Positions 17,617-26,271 are shown, counted from the first letter of the stretch. The stretch: DNA of 64,000 bases from Candidatus Stackebrandtia excrementipullorum (GCA_019113825.1 DXGR01000127.1:30170-94169), one strand, 5' to 3'. Made by a program: numbers and translations. Notes: generated by a model from the sequence alone, not told the origin.

Positions 17617-18597
17617 GTGACCGCTAACCGATTCGGTAGCAGGCGTTCAAGGGCGTTCGGTGTTGCCCTGGTCAGTGCGGTAACGGCGCTGACGATGGCG
17701 GTTCCGGCCATGGCCGACCCCATCGGAGACATCGAAGGGGAGATCGAAGCCCAAGCAGCGGATCTCGAAGTCGTCATCGAGGAGTACAACGCGGTGGCGG
17801 AGGAACTTACCGACACCAAGGACCAGATCGCCGACTTGGAGGCGAAGCTCAAGCCGTATGAGGAAGAGCTGGAGCAGCTGTACGACCTGACCGAGCACAT
17901 CGCGTTGTCGGCTTACCAGAATCAGGGCTTGACCGGGACGTTCGCTCTGTTGGACGCCGGTTCACCGGAGATCTTCAGTGAACGGATCACGGCACTCAAC
18001 GCGACGACCGCCAGCGATTCACGATTGATCGCCGAGATCAACGAGGCGAAGGCGGAGTTCGAGGACGAGGCGAAGGTTCTGGACGATTTGCGGAAGACGC
18101 AGGCGTCTCAAGAGCAGTACCTTGAGGACCAGAAGACCACCATCGAGGACGCCATCGAGCGGCTGCAGGCCGACCGTAAGGACGCGTATCGCGATGAGGC
18201 GGCCGCTCGTGGAGAGTCCATCGAATACATTCCCGATTACGTGCCCGGTGATCGCGGGGTCGTGGTTCGGCAGGCCATGGCTCAGTTGGGCAAACCGTAT
18301 ATCTGGGCGGCCTCGGGTCCGGACGCCTACGACTGTTCCGGGCTCATCCTTGACGCGTACAACCAGATCGGTATCGGTTTGCCGCATAATGCTGCACAGC
18401 AGTACAACATGTCGGTTCGTATCAGTCGTGACGCGCTGCAGCCGGGCGACCTGGTGTTTTACAACGGTTTGGCCCACGTGGCCATGTACATCGGAGACGG
18501 TTACGTGATTCACGCGCCGACGACCGGGGACGTCGTGAAGATCGCCACGATCGACGGCGCCGCCACTCCGTACTACGGCGCAGGTCGTTTCCTGTAA
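17617..18597 (+). CDS. Secreted NlpC/P60 peptidoglycan endopeptidase with N-terminal coiled coil
   Basis: A 326-residue exported protein. An arginine-containing N-region and hydrophobic segment end in AMAD, a plausible signal peptidase I site near residue 30. Residues about 35-205 are strongly acidic heptad-like coiled coil (for example LKPYEEELEQLYDL). The C-terminal domain is NlpC/P60: catalytic Cys in DAYDCSGLILDAY, His in GLAHVAMYIG and a second polar residue in YVIHAPTTGDVVK. It resembles the RipA/RipC/CwlO type, which cleaves the D-Glu/DAP bond of stem peptides and is controlled by the coiled coil. GTG at 17617 is chosen because GAGGAG lies eight bases upstream; the TTG two codons earlier is too close. 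Confidence 0.93.
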   Translation: MTANRFGSRRSRAFGVALVSAVTALTMAVPAMADPIGDIEGEIEAQAADLEVVIEEYNAVAEELTDTKDQIADLEAKLKPYEEELEQLYDLTEHIALSAYQNQGLTGTFALLDAGSPEIFSERITALNATTASDSRLIAEINEAKAEFEDEAKVLDDLRKTQASQEQYLEDQKTTIEDAIERLQADRKDAYRDEAAARGESIEYIPDYVPGDRGVVVRQAMAQLGKPYIWAASGPDAYDCSGLILDAYNQIGIGLPHNAAQQYNMSVRISRDALQPGDLVFYNGLAHVAMYIGDGYVIHAPTTGDVVKIATIDGAATPYYGAGRFL

Positions 18598-18612
18598 CGA
18601 CCGGATGTCTTC

Positions 18613-18641
18613 AAGGGCCCGCGAGTTTTCGCGGGCCCTTT
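18613..18641. terminator. Bidirectional terminator
   Basis: A perfect 12-base stem (18613-18624 with 18629-18640) and a four-base loop, flanked by A and T residues, separate the convergent NlpC/P60 gene and the methyltransferase pseudogene. Confidence 0.9.
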
Positions 18642-18647
18642 GTCGTG

Positions 18648-19399
18648 TCAATCGATCGTTCCGAGGGTGAGATACGCGAAACCAAGGAGGTCGCGGGTTC
18701 CTTCAAGCCATTGTCTGCGGTGATTGACGTGGCGTCGGCGAATATCGGCGGCTGCGTCGCTGTCGCCGTGCTCGAGGAGCCAGTGGGCGTCGTCCGCCAG
18801 GTGACCCGACTCCAGGTGTTCCCATTCCTCCCGGTTGACGGTTTCGATCCACAACGGTTGGTAGCCGGCGTCGACGGTCTGTGTCACGAGGCCGTTGAGG
18901 TCGGTGTGTTCGTCGGCGGATGCGTCCGGCCACAGTCGCCCCAGGTCGGTCGCGGTGGGCGGCCGCTCCCAGAAACAGTCGGCGTAGACGAGGCGACCGC
19001 CCGGGTTGACAAGGTTTTTGAGTTCCTCCAGTGCGGTGGGAATGTCCCCGAATGCGTGTGAGGAACCGATGCACAGGACGACGTCGGCGGGTGTTCTCTG
19101 TTCGGCGCCGGGCCCGTGCACCAGGGTCACGCGGTCGGACAGACCGCGTTCGAGCGCGTTGCGGCGGCGCGTTCGATGTCGGGGCGATTGGTGTCGACGC
19201 CGATCGCGGTGGCGGCGGGACAGGCTGCCGCCAGCTGCAACATGAGTTCTCCCCATCCGCATCCGATGTCGAGGATCGTTTCGGGTTCGGTGGCGGCGAC
19301 TCGTTTGACGATCTGGTCGGCACGTGTTTGCGCGAGCGGTGACGCGAACCGCAGGTATGTCCCGTAGCCGGGTGGCGAGATCTCGTTCGTCGAGAACAA
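18648..19399 (-). pseudogene. Frameshifted class I SAM-dependent methyltransferase
   Basis: Two overlapping minus-strand frames give the two halves of one methyltransferase. The upstream frame (19399 to about 19165) encodes motif I, ILDIGCGWGELMLQLAA, and the acidic loop IGVDTNRPDIERA. It then runs into a stop at 19127. The second frame (from about 19165 to 18648) continues RNALERGLSDRVTLVHGPG, then VVLCIGSSHAFGD, the post-motif-II NPGGRLVYADCFW, and the C-terminus. The switch lies in the GC-repeat GCGGCGGCGC at 19161-19170 and needs one base to be lost or gained. It may be a true pseudogene, a sequencing error in the GC run, or, less likely, a programmed -1 slip. The N-terminal half also has only a TTG start (19399) with no ribosome binding site. 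Confidence 0.75.
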
Positions 19400-19558
19400 C
19401 TGTGGTGGGAGTCATGCCCGGTGGCAACCGATTTTTCGATGTTCCAGCCGCCGTCGGCCCGATCGGTGTGCGACTGCGGCGGCGCGGGCGGCAGCCGTCT
19501 TACTTGGTCGTAGCCTAATCCGGCTGCGTTGTAACCCTTGCCGTGCAAGGATCTACCG

Positions 19559-19960
19559 ATGCTCCAACTGACCGATTTCATCATCGACTGTCCGGATCCG
19601 ATGGCGTTGGCGGCGTTCTACGCGAAGGTGACGAAACGCGAGGTCAAGCCGGATAGCAACGACCATTGGGCCGGCATCGGGTTTGGCGAAGTCGAGCTGG
19701 CGTTCCAGCGGGTTGGCGACTATCGTCCACCGAATTGGCCCGACGATGAACATCCCAAGCAGTTCCATCTTGATTTCGAGGTGGACGAGTTCGAGCCCGA
19801 ACGGAATCGAATCGTCGAACTCGGCGCGACGTGGCGGAAAGACTTCATCAACGAGGAGGGCTTCGGCTGGCAGATCTATACAGATCCGATCGGGCACCCT
19901 TTCTGTCTGTGCCGCAACAAGCGGGTCACGTGGAGGAACGGCCGGGTGGAGTGGCCGTAG
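19559..19960 (+). CDS. VOC (glyoxalase/bleomycin resistance) superfamily protein
   Basis: A 133-residue protein with two beta-alpha-beta-beta-beta units: FIIDCPDPMALAAFYAKV in the first and FHLDFEVDEFEPERNRIVELGA in the second. It ends with IYTDPIGHPFCLC, the usual VOC C-terminal strand. The group is often annotated as glyoxalase-like domain protein. Some metal-ligand positions typical of true glyoxalase I are not obvious, so the substrate is unknown. The ATG at 19559 has AAGGAT about seven bases upstream; the frame begins earlier at a TTG without support. It diverges from the methyltransferase pseudogene. Confidence 0.88.
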   Translation: MLQLTDFIIDCPDPMALAAFYAKVTKREVKPDSNDHWAGIGFGEVELAFQRVGDYRPPNWPDDEHPKQFHLDFEVDEFEPERNRIVELGATWRKDFINEEGFGWQIYTDPIGHPFCLCRNKRVTWRNGRVEWP

Positions 19961-20023
19961 GAAGCCGCCGTTGAACCCGCGTTTCGGTGTTGCCGGTGCC
20001 GGTGATGCCGCCTGGTGACGACT

Positions 20024-21055
20024 TCAGGCCTGTGATGCCAATAGGGCCGAGTACACGGTGAGGCCGGGCCCGAATGCGGAGGCCACAAGGTTGCGGGGCT
20101 CCCGTCGGGCGAGCTCGCGAATGACGAGCAGGATGGTGGCCGATGAACAGTTCCCGTGTCGACGTAGGACGTCTCGTGACACGTCGAGTTCGTCGGCGGG
20201 CAGGTCCAGGCTTTTCTGCGCCACGTCGAGAATGGCGCGCCCGCCCGGGTGAACGGCCCAGGCGTCGATGTCGCCGAGCGCGCGTCCGTGTGGTTGCAAC
20301 AGGGATTCGACGGCGGTCGGGAGGTTACGCCCCAGCACTTTCGGTACCTGGGCCGACAGGCCCATGCGGAAGCCCCGGTCGGTGACACGCCAGCTCATGT
20401 GGTCGGCGTGCGCGGTGTCGGTGCGTGATGTGACGTCGACGAGCGCGAGCCCTTTACCGTCGGGTACGAGGACGATCGCGGCGGCGGCGTCGGAGAAGAG
20501 CGCGTGTGCGACGGTCTGTTCGGCGTCCAAGGGGCCCGGTGCAAGGTGGAGACTGGTCAGTTCGACGCACAGAAGCGCCGCGGGACGCCGTCGGACGCGC
20601 ACGTGATTGGCCACGGTAGACAAAGCGGGTATCGCGGCATAGCACCCCATGTGCCCGATGAAGACCCGCTGTGTCTCCGGGGAGACGTTCAAACGGTCCG
20701 CAAGACGAATGTCGAGGCCGGGGGTCGCATAACCGGTGCAGGAGACGACGGTCAACAGGTCAAGGTCGTCGGCGTCGACCACGGCCTCCGCCATTGCGTC
20801 TCGCAGTGCACGTTCTCCCAGTTGCACGGACGGGTTCTCATACCGTTCCAGGCGTTGGGCGGTGCTCCAACTCGACACGTCCTCGTGACGCGGATCGACG
20901 ACACCGTGGCGAGTGTCGACTCCGGCGTTTCGGAAGATACGTTCCGAACGGGCCGAGCCGTCGGTGTGTCCGGCGAAGAAGTCACGCCACAGGCCGTCCT
21001 GGTCCATGGTGTCTGGTACGGCCACGCCGTATCCGGCAATAACGGGTGTCATCAT
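20024..21055 (-). CDS. Type III polyketide synthase (chalcone/stilbene synthase-like)
   Basis: A 343-residue thiolase-fold enzyme with the full type III PKS triad: Cys138 in FIGHMGCYAA, His269 in AWAVHPGGRAI and Asn302 in RRHGNCSSATI. The family motif VVSCTGYATPGLDIRLADRL precedes the active-site cysteine. It condenses an acyl-CoA starter with malonyl-CoA units, usually to an alkylresorcinol, pyrone or naphthol; the chain length cannot be predicted. The start is one of two adjacent ATGs (21055, 21052), with GGAGG just upstream. The methyltransferase gene on the same strand ends its upstream neighbour region at 21152, and a UbiA gene diverges from it, so the three form a small biosynthetic locus. 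Confidence 0.93.
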   Translation of the reverse strand: MMTPVIAGYGVAVPDTMDQDGLWRDFFAGHTDGSARSERIFRNAGVDTRHGVVDPRHEDVSSWSTAQRLERYENPSVQLGERALRDAMAEAVVDADDLDLLTVVSCTGYATPGLDIRLADRLNVSPETQRVFIGHMGCYAAIPALSTVANHVRVRRRPAALLCVELTSLHLAPGPLDAEQTVAHALFSDAAAAIVLVPDGKGLALVDVTSRTDTAHADHMSWRVTDRGFRMGLSAQVPKVLGRNLPTAVESLLQPHGRALGDIDAWAVHPGGRAILDVAQKSLDLPADELDVSRDVLRRHGNCSSATILLVIRELARREPRNLVASAFGPGLTVYSALLASQA

Positions 21056-21151
21056 GGCCCTCCCATTGACCCCGGTGCCGTCTCCCATCGCTAACGCGCT
21101 GTGACGGCACCAGTGGTCACCATACCGAGCATGTGACCTGACCTGAAGGGA

Positions 21152-21844
21152 TCAGGGTGAAATCTTTTTTCCGGTACCGGCATAAAGGATCAGTGTGGAG
21201 CGGGTACGGACCATCGGCACTGCGCCGGTCCTTCTTCGCAGCCGGCGCAGCATGGGGATGACCGCCGGGCGGATCCCCCACAGTGCAAGGTCGACACCGT
21301 GTTCGGCGGCTGCGTGGCGTAGCGCCCGAGGCGGAACGAACAGGCGTGGGTCGTGGATTCCCGGTGGTGGGCCTCCGGGGATACGTTCGGCCAGATGTAC
21401 CGCCACCAATGTCGCCAGTGGATTTTTCGCGAGCGTGTCGACGATGAGTGTTCCGCCCGGTTTCAGGATTCTGCAGGCTTCGGCGACAACGGCGCGCCAA
21501 TCGGGAACGTGTTCGAGTATTTCTCCGGCTATCACGACGTCGGCGCATCGGTCGGCGAGTGGAAGTCGTGCGGCGTCGGCGCATGCGGTCAGAAGACCGT
21601 GTTCTGCGGCGACCTGTGCGTTGAGGGGGCGAAGGTCGAGACCGATGTGGTGATAGCCGTCCACGTGCATCGCGTTGAGACCGCCGCCGCATCCGATGTC
21701 GACGAGAACGGCGTCGTGGGTGGGAGGAGGCACCAGTTCACACCTGGCTTCGGCGAGCCAGTGCAACATGGCGAACATGCCGTCGGGTTCCCACCATTGG
21801 TCGACGAGCCGGTCGTACTGACGTGGATCGTTACGCCTCAACAC
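21152..21844 (-). CDS. SAM-dependent methyltransferase (UbiG-like), type III PKS partner
   Basis: A 230-residue class I methyltransferase. Motif I is LVDIGCGGGLNAMHV (residues about 47-61), the acidic loop is IGLDLRPLN, motif II is ADVVIAGEILEHV and motif III is RILKPGGTLIVDTL. It resembles the UbiG/3-O-methyltransferase group acting on phenolic or quinone ring hydroxyls. It lies directly upstream of the type III PKS gene on the same strand and is divergent from a UbiA prenyltransferase gene with only 40 bases between the starts. A joint role in methylating a PKS-derived phenolic is inferred from context. The start is a GTG at 21844; no good ribosome binding site is visible. Confidence 0.88.
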   Translation of the reverse strand: MLRRNDPRQYDRLVDQWWEPDGMFAMLHWLAEARCELVPPPTHDAVLVDIGCGGGLNAMHVDGYHHIGLDLRPLNAQVAAEHGLLTACADAARLPLADRCADVVIAGEILEHVPDWRAVVAEACRILKPGGTLIVDTLAKNPLATLVAVHLAERIPGGPPPGIHDPRLFVPPRALRHAAAEHGVDLALWGIRPAVIPMLRRLRRRTGAVPMVRTRSTLILYAGTGKKISP

Positions 21845-21884
21845 GTGTCCAATTTGCCACAGATTTTACGGATAGGCTATGACC

Positions 21885-22658
21885 GTGAGCCTTACGGCAT
21901 ATCTTCGAGCATGCCATTGTGGACCAACCGTGACCGTCACGGTCGTCGGTACCGCCCTTGCGGTCGGATCCGGACGACCATGGCCCCAGGTCGTACTCGT
22001 TGCCGTCGCCGTTTTCGCAGGGCAGCTGTCCATCGGCTGGAGCAACGACTGGATCGACGCAGCCCGAGACAAGGCCGCCGGACGCGTCGATAAACCGATA
22101 CCGGCCGGCGAAGCCGGACGTCGCGGCGTCGGAGTGGCCGCGGTGGTCGCACTGGCGGCCGCCGTTCTGCTGTCCGTCGTCGCCACGTCCACCGGTTGGG
22201 CTCACATCGTCGCAGTCGCCGCCGGCTGGTGGTACAACGTGCACGCCAAGCGGACCGTGCTCTCGCCGTTGCCGTTCGCGCTCGCGTTCGGACTGCTGGT
22301 CGTGTTCGCCACCGTTTCACCCTCGTGGCAGATGGTGGCCGCAGGCGCACTGTTGGGTGTGTCCGCGCACATCACCAACGTGTTGCCCGACCTCGCCGAC
22401 GATGCCGCCACCGGTGTCCATGGGTTCCCACACCGTCTCGGCGTCCGCGGTGCCACCGCGACGGCACTGGCGTGTTTGGCCGCGGCCACCGGCCTCCTGT
22501 TGACGGTGTTCGAACACCGTCCTTACCTTGTCGGCGCCCTGGCCGTCGTGGGATTGATCTCGGCGGCGCTATCGTCCCGAAGGCGCCTGTTTCTGTTCGT
22601 GCAGCTTGCGGCGCTGGTCAATGTCGCCGTGTTGCTGTGGACGACGTCGACAACGTGA
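21885..22658 (+). CDS. UbiA family prenyltransferase
   Basis: About 257 residues with eight or nine hydrophobic helices. Both Asp-rich prenyl-diphosphate motifs can be seen: NDWIDAARDKAAGRVDKP and, in the second half, NVLPDLADDAATG. UbiA enzymes attach a polyprenyl chain to an aromatic or other acceptor in the membrane. Next to a type III PKS and a UbiG-like methyltransferase, the likely acceptor is the PKS phenolic; this is inference. A TAGGCT box at 21873-21878 is six bases before the GTG at 21885, which would give a leaderless mRNA. An ATG two codons earlier (21879) is the alternative start, but it directly abuts that box. Confidence 0.88.
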   Translation: MSLTAYLRACHCGPTVTVTVVGTALAVGSGRPWPQVVLVAVAVFAGQLSIGWSNDWIDAARDKAAGRVDKPIPAGEAGRRGVGVAAVVALAAAVLLSVVATSTGWAHIVAVAAGWWYNVHAKRTVLSPLPFALAFGLLVVFATVSPSWQMVAAGALLGVSAHITNVLPDLADDAATGVHGFPHRLGVRGATATALACLAAATGLLLTVFEHRPYLVGALAVVGLISAALSSRRRLFLFVQLAALVNVAVLLWTTSTT

Positions 22659-22751
22659 CGCACGCGGAGAAACTGCGGGTCGGGCACACCGACGGAATGT
22701 CGAAGATCTAGTCTGTGGGGCGCATGCCCGATTGACGAGAGGACAGGTCTG

Positions 22752-23459
22752 GTGTCGAGCGTGAAGGCGAAAAACCTGAAGACCCGCGCACTTCTTGGCG
22801 CAGCGGTGGCGGCGACGTTCGCCCTGTCGGCGTGCAGCGTCGGCCAGGTCACCCAGACCGATCAGAAGGTCCCCGCGGTACCAGGCACCAACGCCGAGGT
22901 CGTCAACGAAGCCGTGGGCGCCCAAATCGACCTGCGGGACATGCTGGTCGCCTACAACGGCATCGAGGGTTACGACCAGGGCGCGGACGCCGCGCTGCAG
23001 ATCCGCTTGTTCAACTCCGGTGATGTCGACGACAAGCTGACCGCCGTGACTGCGGAGGGCGTCGCGCAGTCCGTGATCGTGGTCGACGAGACGGTGACCG
23101 TCCCGACCGAGGACCCGACGCAGACCGAGGACCCGACGGCCGATCCCGATCAGGAACCCGACGGCGAAGAGACTCCGGCAACCGATCCGACGCAGGATCC
23201 GGAGCCGACGCAGGATCCGCAGCCGACACCGATCGAGTTCGAACTGCCGATGAACGGCTACCAGATTCTGACTCCTGCCGAAGGCGTCTACCTTCAGCTG
23301 GTCGGTTTGGTCGAGCCGCTCAACACCGGTTCGGTCATCGAGGTCACGTTCCACTTCGAAGTCGCCGGGCAGATAACCGTGGCGATTCCCATGGCGTTGC
23401 CCACCAGCACCGACCTTCCCGACCGTGAGACCGCACACTTCGACGACGAAGGGCACTGA
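22752..23459 (+). CDS. Lipoprotein with PCu(A)C-like fold
   Basis: A 235-residue lipoprotein. The signal is TRALLGAAVAATFALSAC with the lipobox LSAC and the acylated Cys near residue 28. The mature part has a beta-rich domain interrupted by a DPTQ/EP-rich acidic linker (about residues 118-158). The flanking strands, AALQIRLFNSGDVDDKL and GVYLQLVGLVEPL...VIEVTFHFEVAG, resemble the PCu(A)C copper-chaperone fold. However, the Met/His copper ligands of that family are not apparent, so copper binding is doubtful. Start is GTG at 22752 with an AGAGGA site. A TAGTCT box near 22711 is a likely promoter. radA follows after 52 bases, an arrangement I have seen in other actinobacteria. Confidence 0.75.
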   Translation: MSSVKAKNLKTRALLGAAVAATFALSACSVGQVTQTDQKVPAVPGTNAEVVNEAVGAQIDLRDMLVAYNGIEGYDQGADAALQIRLFNSGDVDDKLTAVTAEGVAQSVIVVDETVTVPTEDPTQTEDPTADPDQEPDGEETPATDPTQDPEPTQDPQPTPIEFELPMNGYQILTPAEGVYLQLVGLVEPLNTGSVIEVTFHFEVAGQITVAIPMALPTSTDLPDRETAHFDDEGH

Positions 23460-23511
23460 TCCGAGTCGGGCGACCGGAGAGGACGTCACAGCCGTCGCGT
23501 AGCGTTTGCGC

Positions 23512-24903
23512 ATGGCCAGACCCAAGACCGTTTACACGTGTTCGTCCTGCGGACATTCCGTACCGAAATGGTTCGGCCGCTGCCCCGACTGTGGGGAGTG
23601 GAACACGATGGAGGAGTCGGTCTCCGCTCCGGTGGCCGGTCCCGCTCGACGTGCGTCGACCGCCCGGCCCAGCGTCGCGGCACGCTCGATAGGGCAGATC
23701 AGCGCCAAACAGGCCGAAGCCAAACCCACCGGAGTTGCCGAATTCGACCGTGTGCTCGGCGGAGGGCTGGTGCCGGGCGCGGTCGTGTTGATGGCCGGTG
23801 AACCCGGCGTCGGCAAGTCGACACTGTTGCTTGACGTCGCCCATCGGTTCGCGGCGTTGGGTAACGGAAAGGTGTTGGTCGCCACCGGCGAGGAGTCGGC
23901 GTCCCAGGTGAGGTTGCGCGCCGACCGGATCGGTGCTTTGCACGACGATCTGATGTTGGCCGCCGAGACCCGGCTGTCGGCGGTTCTGGGACACCTGGAC
24001 GATGTCAAGCCCGGTCTGCTGATACTGGATTCGGTGCAGACGGTGGCCGCCGACGAGGTCGACGGGGTCCCGGGGGGTGTTACTCAGGTCAGGTCCGTCG
24101 CTGCAGGGCTTATCACGGTGGCGAAGGAGCGCGGCATTACGTGTGTCCTCGTCGGACATGTCACCAAGGACGGCAACATCGCGGGCCCTCGAGTGTTGGA
24201 GCATCTCGTGGACACGGTCCTGCACTTTGAGGGCGACCGTCACTCGAGCCTGCGCCTGTTGCGGGGGGTGAAGAACCGCTTCGGCCCGGCCGACGAGGTC
24301 GGTTGTTTCGAGATGACCGAGTCCGGCATCGTCGGGCTCAGTGATCCGGCGGGCCTTTTCCTTGCCGAAAGCGGTGAGGAGCCGGTGCCGGGCACCTGCG
24401 TAACCGTGACCATGGAGGGGCGCCGCGCGATGCTCGTGGAGGTGCAGGCTCTGGTCGGTGGCAGCGCCAAGGACGGGACTATTCCACGTCGCACGGTGTC
24501 GGGTTTGGATTCGGCACGTCTGAACATGGGTTTGGCCGTACTCGATCGACGCGGTGGCGTGCGTTGTCTGGACCGTGAGGTGTATGCGGCGACCGTGGGA
24601 GGTATCCGAGTCACCGAACCGGCCGCGGACCTTGCGGTGGCGTTGGCCGTGGCGTCGTCGGTGTCTTCGGCACCGGTGTCGGCCGACATCGTCGCGATCG
24701 GAGAAGTGGGGTTGACGGGAGCGGTTCGTCGGGTTTCGGGTGTGCCTCGGCGATTGGCGGAGGCTCGCCGGCTGGGCTTCAAACATGCGCTCGTTCCGGC
24801 GGGTTGCGCCGTCGACGCACCCAAGTCGATGACCGTTACCGAAGTTTCGAACGTTGGAGAGGCGTTGCGTGTCGCGTCGCAACGTTGGGCGTCGAGAGGT
24901 TAA
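23512..24903 (+). CDS. radA: DNA repair protein RadA
   Basis: A 463-residue RadA (Sms), a RecA-like branch-migration helicase in recombinational repair. The N-terminal zinc finger is CSSCGHSVPKWFGRCPDCG. Walker A is AGEPGVGKSTLL, the RadA-specific KNRFG motif is VKNRFGPADEVG, and the C-terminal Lon-protease-like domain contains GEVGLTGAVRRV. Length is normal. A TAGCGT box at 23500-23505 lies six bases before the ATG and no Shine-Dalgarno is present, so translation is probably leaderless. The upstream lipoprotein gene is on the same strand. Confidence 0.97.
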   Translation: MARPKTVYTCSSCGHSVPKWFGRCPDCGEWNTMEESVSAPVAGPARRASTARPSVAARSIGQISAKQAEAKPTGVAEFDRVLGGGLVPGAVVLMAGEPGVGKSTLLLDVAHRFAALGNGKVLVATGEESASQVRLRADRIGALHDDLMLAAETRLSAVLGHLDDVKPGLLILDSVQTVAADEVDGVPGGVTQVRSVAAGLITVAKERGITCVLVGHVTKDGNIAGPRVLEHLVDTVLHFEGDRHSSLRLLRGVKNRFGPADEVGCFEMTESGIVGLSDPAGLFLAESGEEPVPGTCVTVTMEGRRAMLVEVQALVGGSAKDGTIPRRTVSGLDSARLNMGLAVLDRRGGVRCLDREVYAATVGGIRVTEPAADLAVALAVASSVSSAPVSADIVAIGEVGLTGAVRRVSGVPRRLAEARRLGFKHALVPAGCAVDAPKSMTVTEVSNVGEALRVASQRWASRG

Positions 24904-24969
24904 CGACGCAGCGCAGATTTGCGACGAGCGGATTGGTGAAGGGCCACCCCGTTGTGGCCCGCGGGTGAG

Positions 24970-25161
24970 TTACCGCCGTTGCGCTGTTTCGACGGCGACG
25001 GGCGACAGCCGGTCGGCCAGGCCACGCAACCTGTTGGCCGCTGCGCGCCGCACCGGGCCGGAGTGGCGCTGCGGCTGGGCGACGACCGGGGCGTCCGGAA
25101 GGGCCGAGTTCGCGTACCGACGCACCATGTCGCCACCGATCATGTTGGCGATGGGATCCAT
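24970..25161 (-). CDS. Small basic protein, unknown, coupled to the LacI regulator
   Basis: A 63-residue frame beginning MDPIANMIGGDMVRRYANS and ending in a basic helix (ANRLRGLADRLSPVAVETAQRR). It is preceded by an exceptionally strong ribosome binding site, AAAAGGAGGTGA, six bases before the ATG. The lacI stop codon lies inside that site, so the two genes are cotranscribed and coupled. There are no membrane segments. I do not recognise the family. A weak hairpin at 24941-24960 separates it from the convergent radA gene. Confidence 0.7.
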   Translation of the reverse strand: MDPIANMIGGDMVRRYANSALPDAPVVAQPQRHSGPVRRAAANRLRGLADRLSPVAVETAQRR

Positions 25162-25164
25162 CGT

Positions 25165-26226
25165 TCACCTCCTTTTCGTGGGCGATCCGGTCGAGGACCG
25201 GATGACGAGTTCGGTGGGAAGAAGAACGTGACGGTCGGCGGGATCGGGCGGCGGGTCGAGCAACAGTTCGGCCGCGATCACGCCTCTGTCGACGGCCGGT
25301 TGGCGGATCGTGCTCAGGCCATAGGCCGAGGCTTCGGGTATGTCGTCGAAGCCGGTGACCGAAACGTCGACCCCGGGACGTAGCCGACGGTCGTTCATCG
25401 CGTCGATCACGCCGAGAGCGATGACGTCGGTGCAGGCGATGATCGCGCTCGGGCGCGCGGTCCGATCGAGCAACTGCGACGCGGCCGTCCGTCCGGCGTC
25501 ACGGCTGTTGGCCGAGGCATTGAGCACCGTCACCGTGGACCAGTCGACTCCGGCGCCCACAACGGCGTCGCGTATGCCCAGAAGCCTCTGCCGCGCTTCG
25601 TAAGCGGGTACGGCGTCGATGTCGGTGACCTCGGTGGGTCGGTCGTTTCCGGGGGCGTCGAAGACGCTGACGACGGCAACGTCACGGTGTCCCCACTGCA
25701 TGAGGTGCTCGGCGACGGTGCGGCAGGCCGCCCGGTCGTCGACCCCTACGCCCGCTTGATCGGCCTGGGGCCGGTACTCGGTGGTCACGATGGGCAATCC
25801 GAGGGTGGCGAGGACGCTGCGGGACCGATGCCATTCGGGAACGTTGTAGACGCAGAAGCCGTCGACGACGGCGTGGCGGACTTTGCGTTCGGCCGATTCG
25901 GCGTCGTCGTGGGAGAGCGGCAACAGCAACAGTCCGGTGTCGTGACGTTCGGCCGATTCAGCCAAGCCCCGCAGAAACTGCACGGCGTAGGGGTCGACAA
26001 ACGCGTAGGACAGGTTGGCGGTGAAGAGAACACCGACGGCTCCGGCCCGTCCCTTACGGAGCGAGCGTGCGGCCGCGTGTGGGCCGGGGTAACCGAGCTC
26101 CGCTGCAGTGGCGAGGATGCGTTCTCGCAACGGAGTCGACAGTTGGTCCGGTCGACTGTAGGCGTTGGAGACGGTGCTCCGTGACACGCCGACCGCGTCG
26201 GCCACTGTCTGAAGTGTCGCCTTCAT
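25165..26226 (-). CDS. LacI family transcriptional regulator
   Basis: A 353-residue repressor. The N-terminal helix-turn-helix is TLQTVADAVGVSRSTVSNAYSRPDQLS, followed by the hinge helix RSLRKGRAG. The rest is a periplasmic-binding-protein-like effector domain with the family's GVLFTANLSYAF start, PSAIIACTDVIALGVIDA and VSVTGFDDIPEA strands. The ligand is probably a sugar or nucleoside but cannot be predicted. Its promoter region carries two perfect 14-bp palindromes, so autorepression is very likely. No sugar transport or catabolic gene is adjacent; the divergent neighbour is a membrane protein and the downstream one is a 63-residue protein. Confidence 0.93.
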   Translation of the reverse strand: MKATLQTVADAVGVSRSTVSNAYSRPDQLSTPLRERILATAAELGYPGPHAAARSLRKGRAGAVGVLFTANLSYAFVDPYAVQFLRGLAESAERHDTGLLLLPLSHDDAESAERKVRHAVVDGFCVYNVPEWHRSRSVLATLGLPIVTTEYRPQADQAGVGVDDRAACRTVAEHLMQWGHRDVAVVSVFDAPGNDRPTEVTDIDAVPAYEARQRLLGIRDAVVGAGVDWSTVTVLNASANSRDAGRTAASQLLDRTARPSAIIACTDVIALGVIDAMNDRRLRPGVDVSVTGFDDIPEASAYGLSTIRQPAVDRGVIAAELLLDPPPDPADRHVLLPTELVIRSSTGSPTKRR

Positions 26227-26237
26227 CGCGTCCTTTT

Positions 26238-26271
26238 CTGTATCGATACAGAGGTCTCTGTATCGATACAG
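26238..26271. promoter_or_regulatory. Tandem LacI-family operators
   Basis: Two identical perfect palindromes, CTGTATCGATACAG, lie at 26238-26251 and 26258-26271, 20 bases apart start to start. They have the central CG typical of LacI-family sites. The first ends 12 bases from the lacI start codon, so the pair overlaps the likely lacI promoter. I saw no third copy in the window. Confidence 0.85.

Noticed and set aside
24941..24960. Hairpin after radA as an intrinsic terminator
   Set aside because: Only seven base pairs and no T-run; noted as weak rather than listed.
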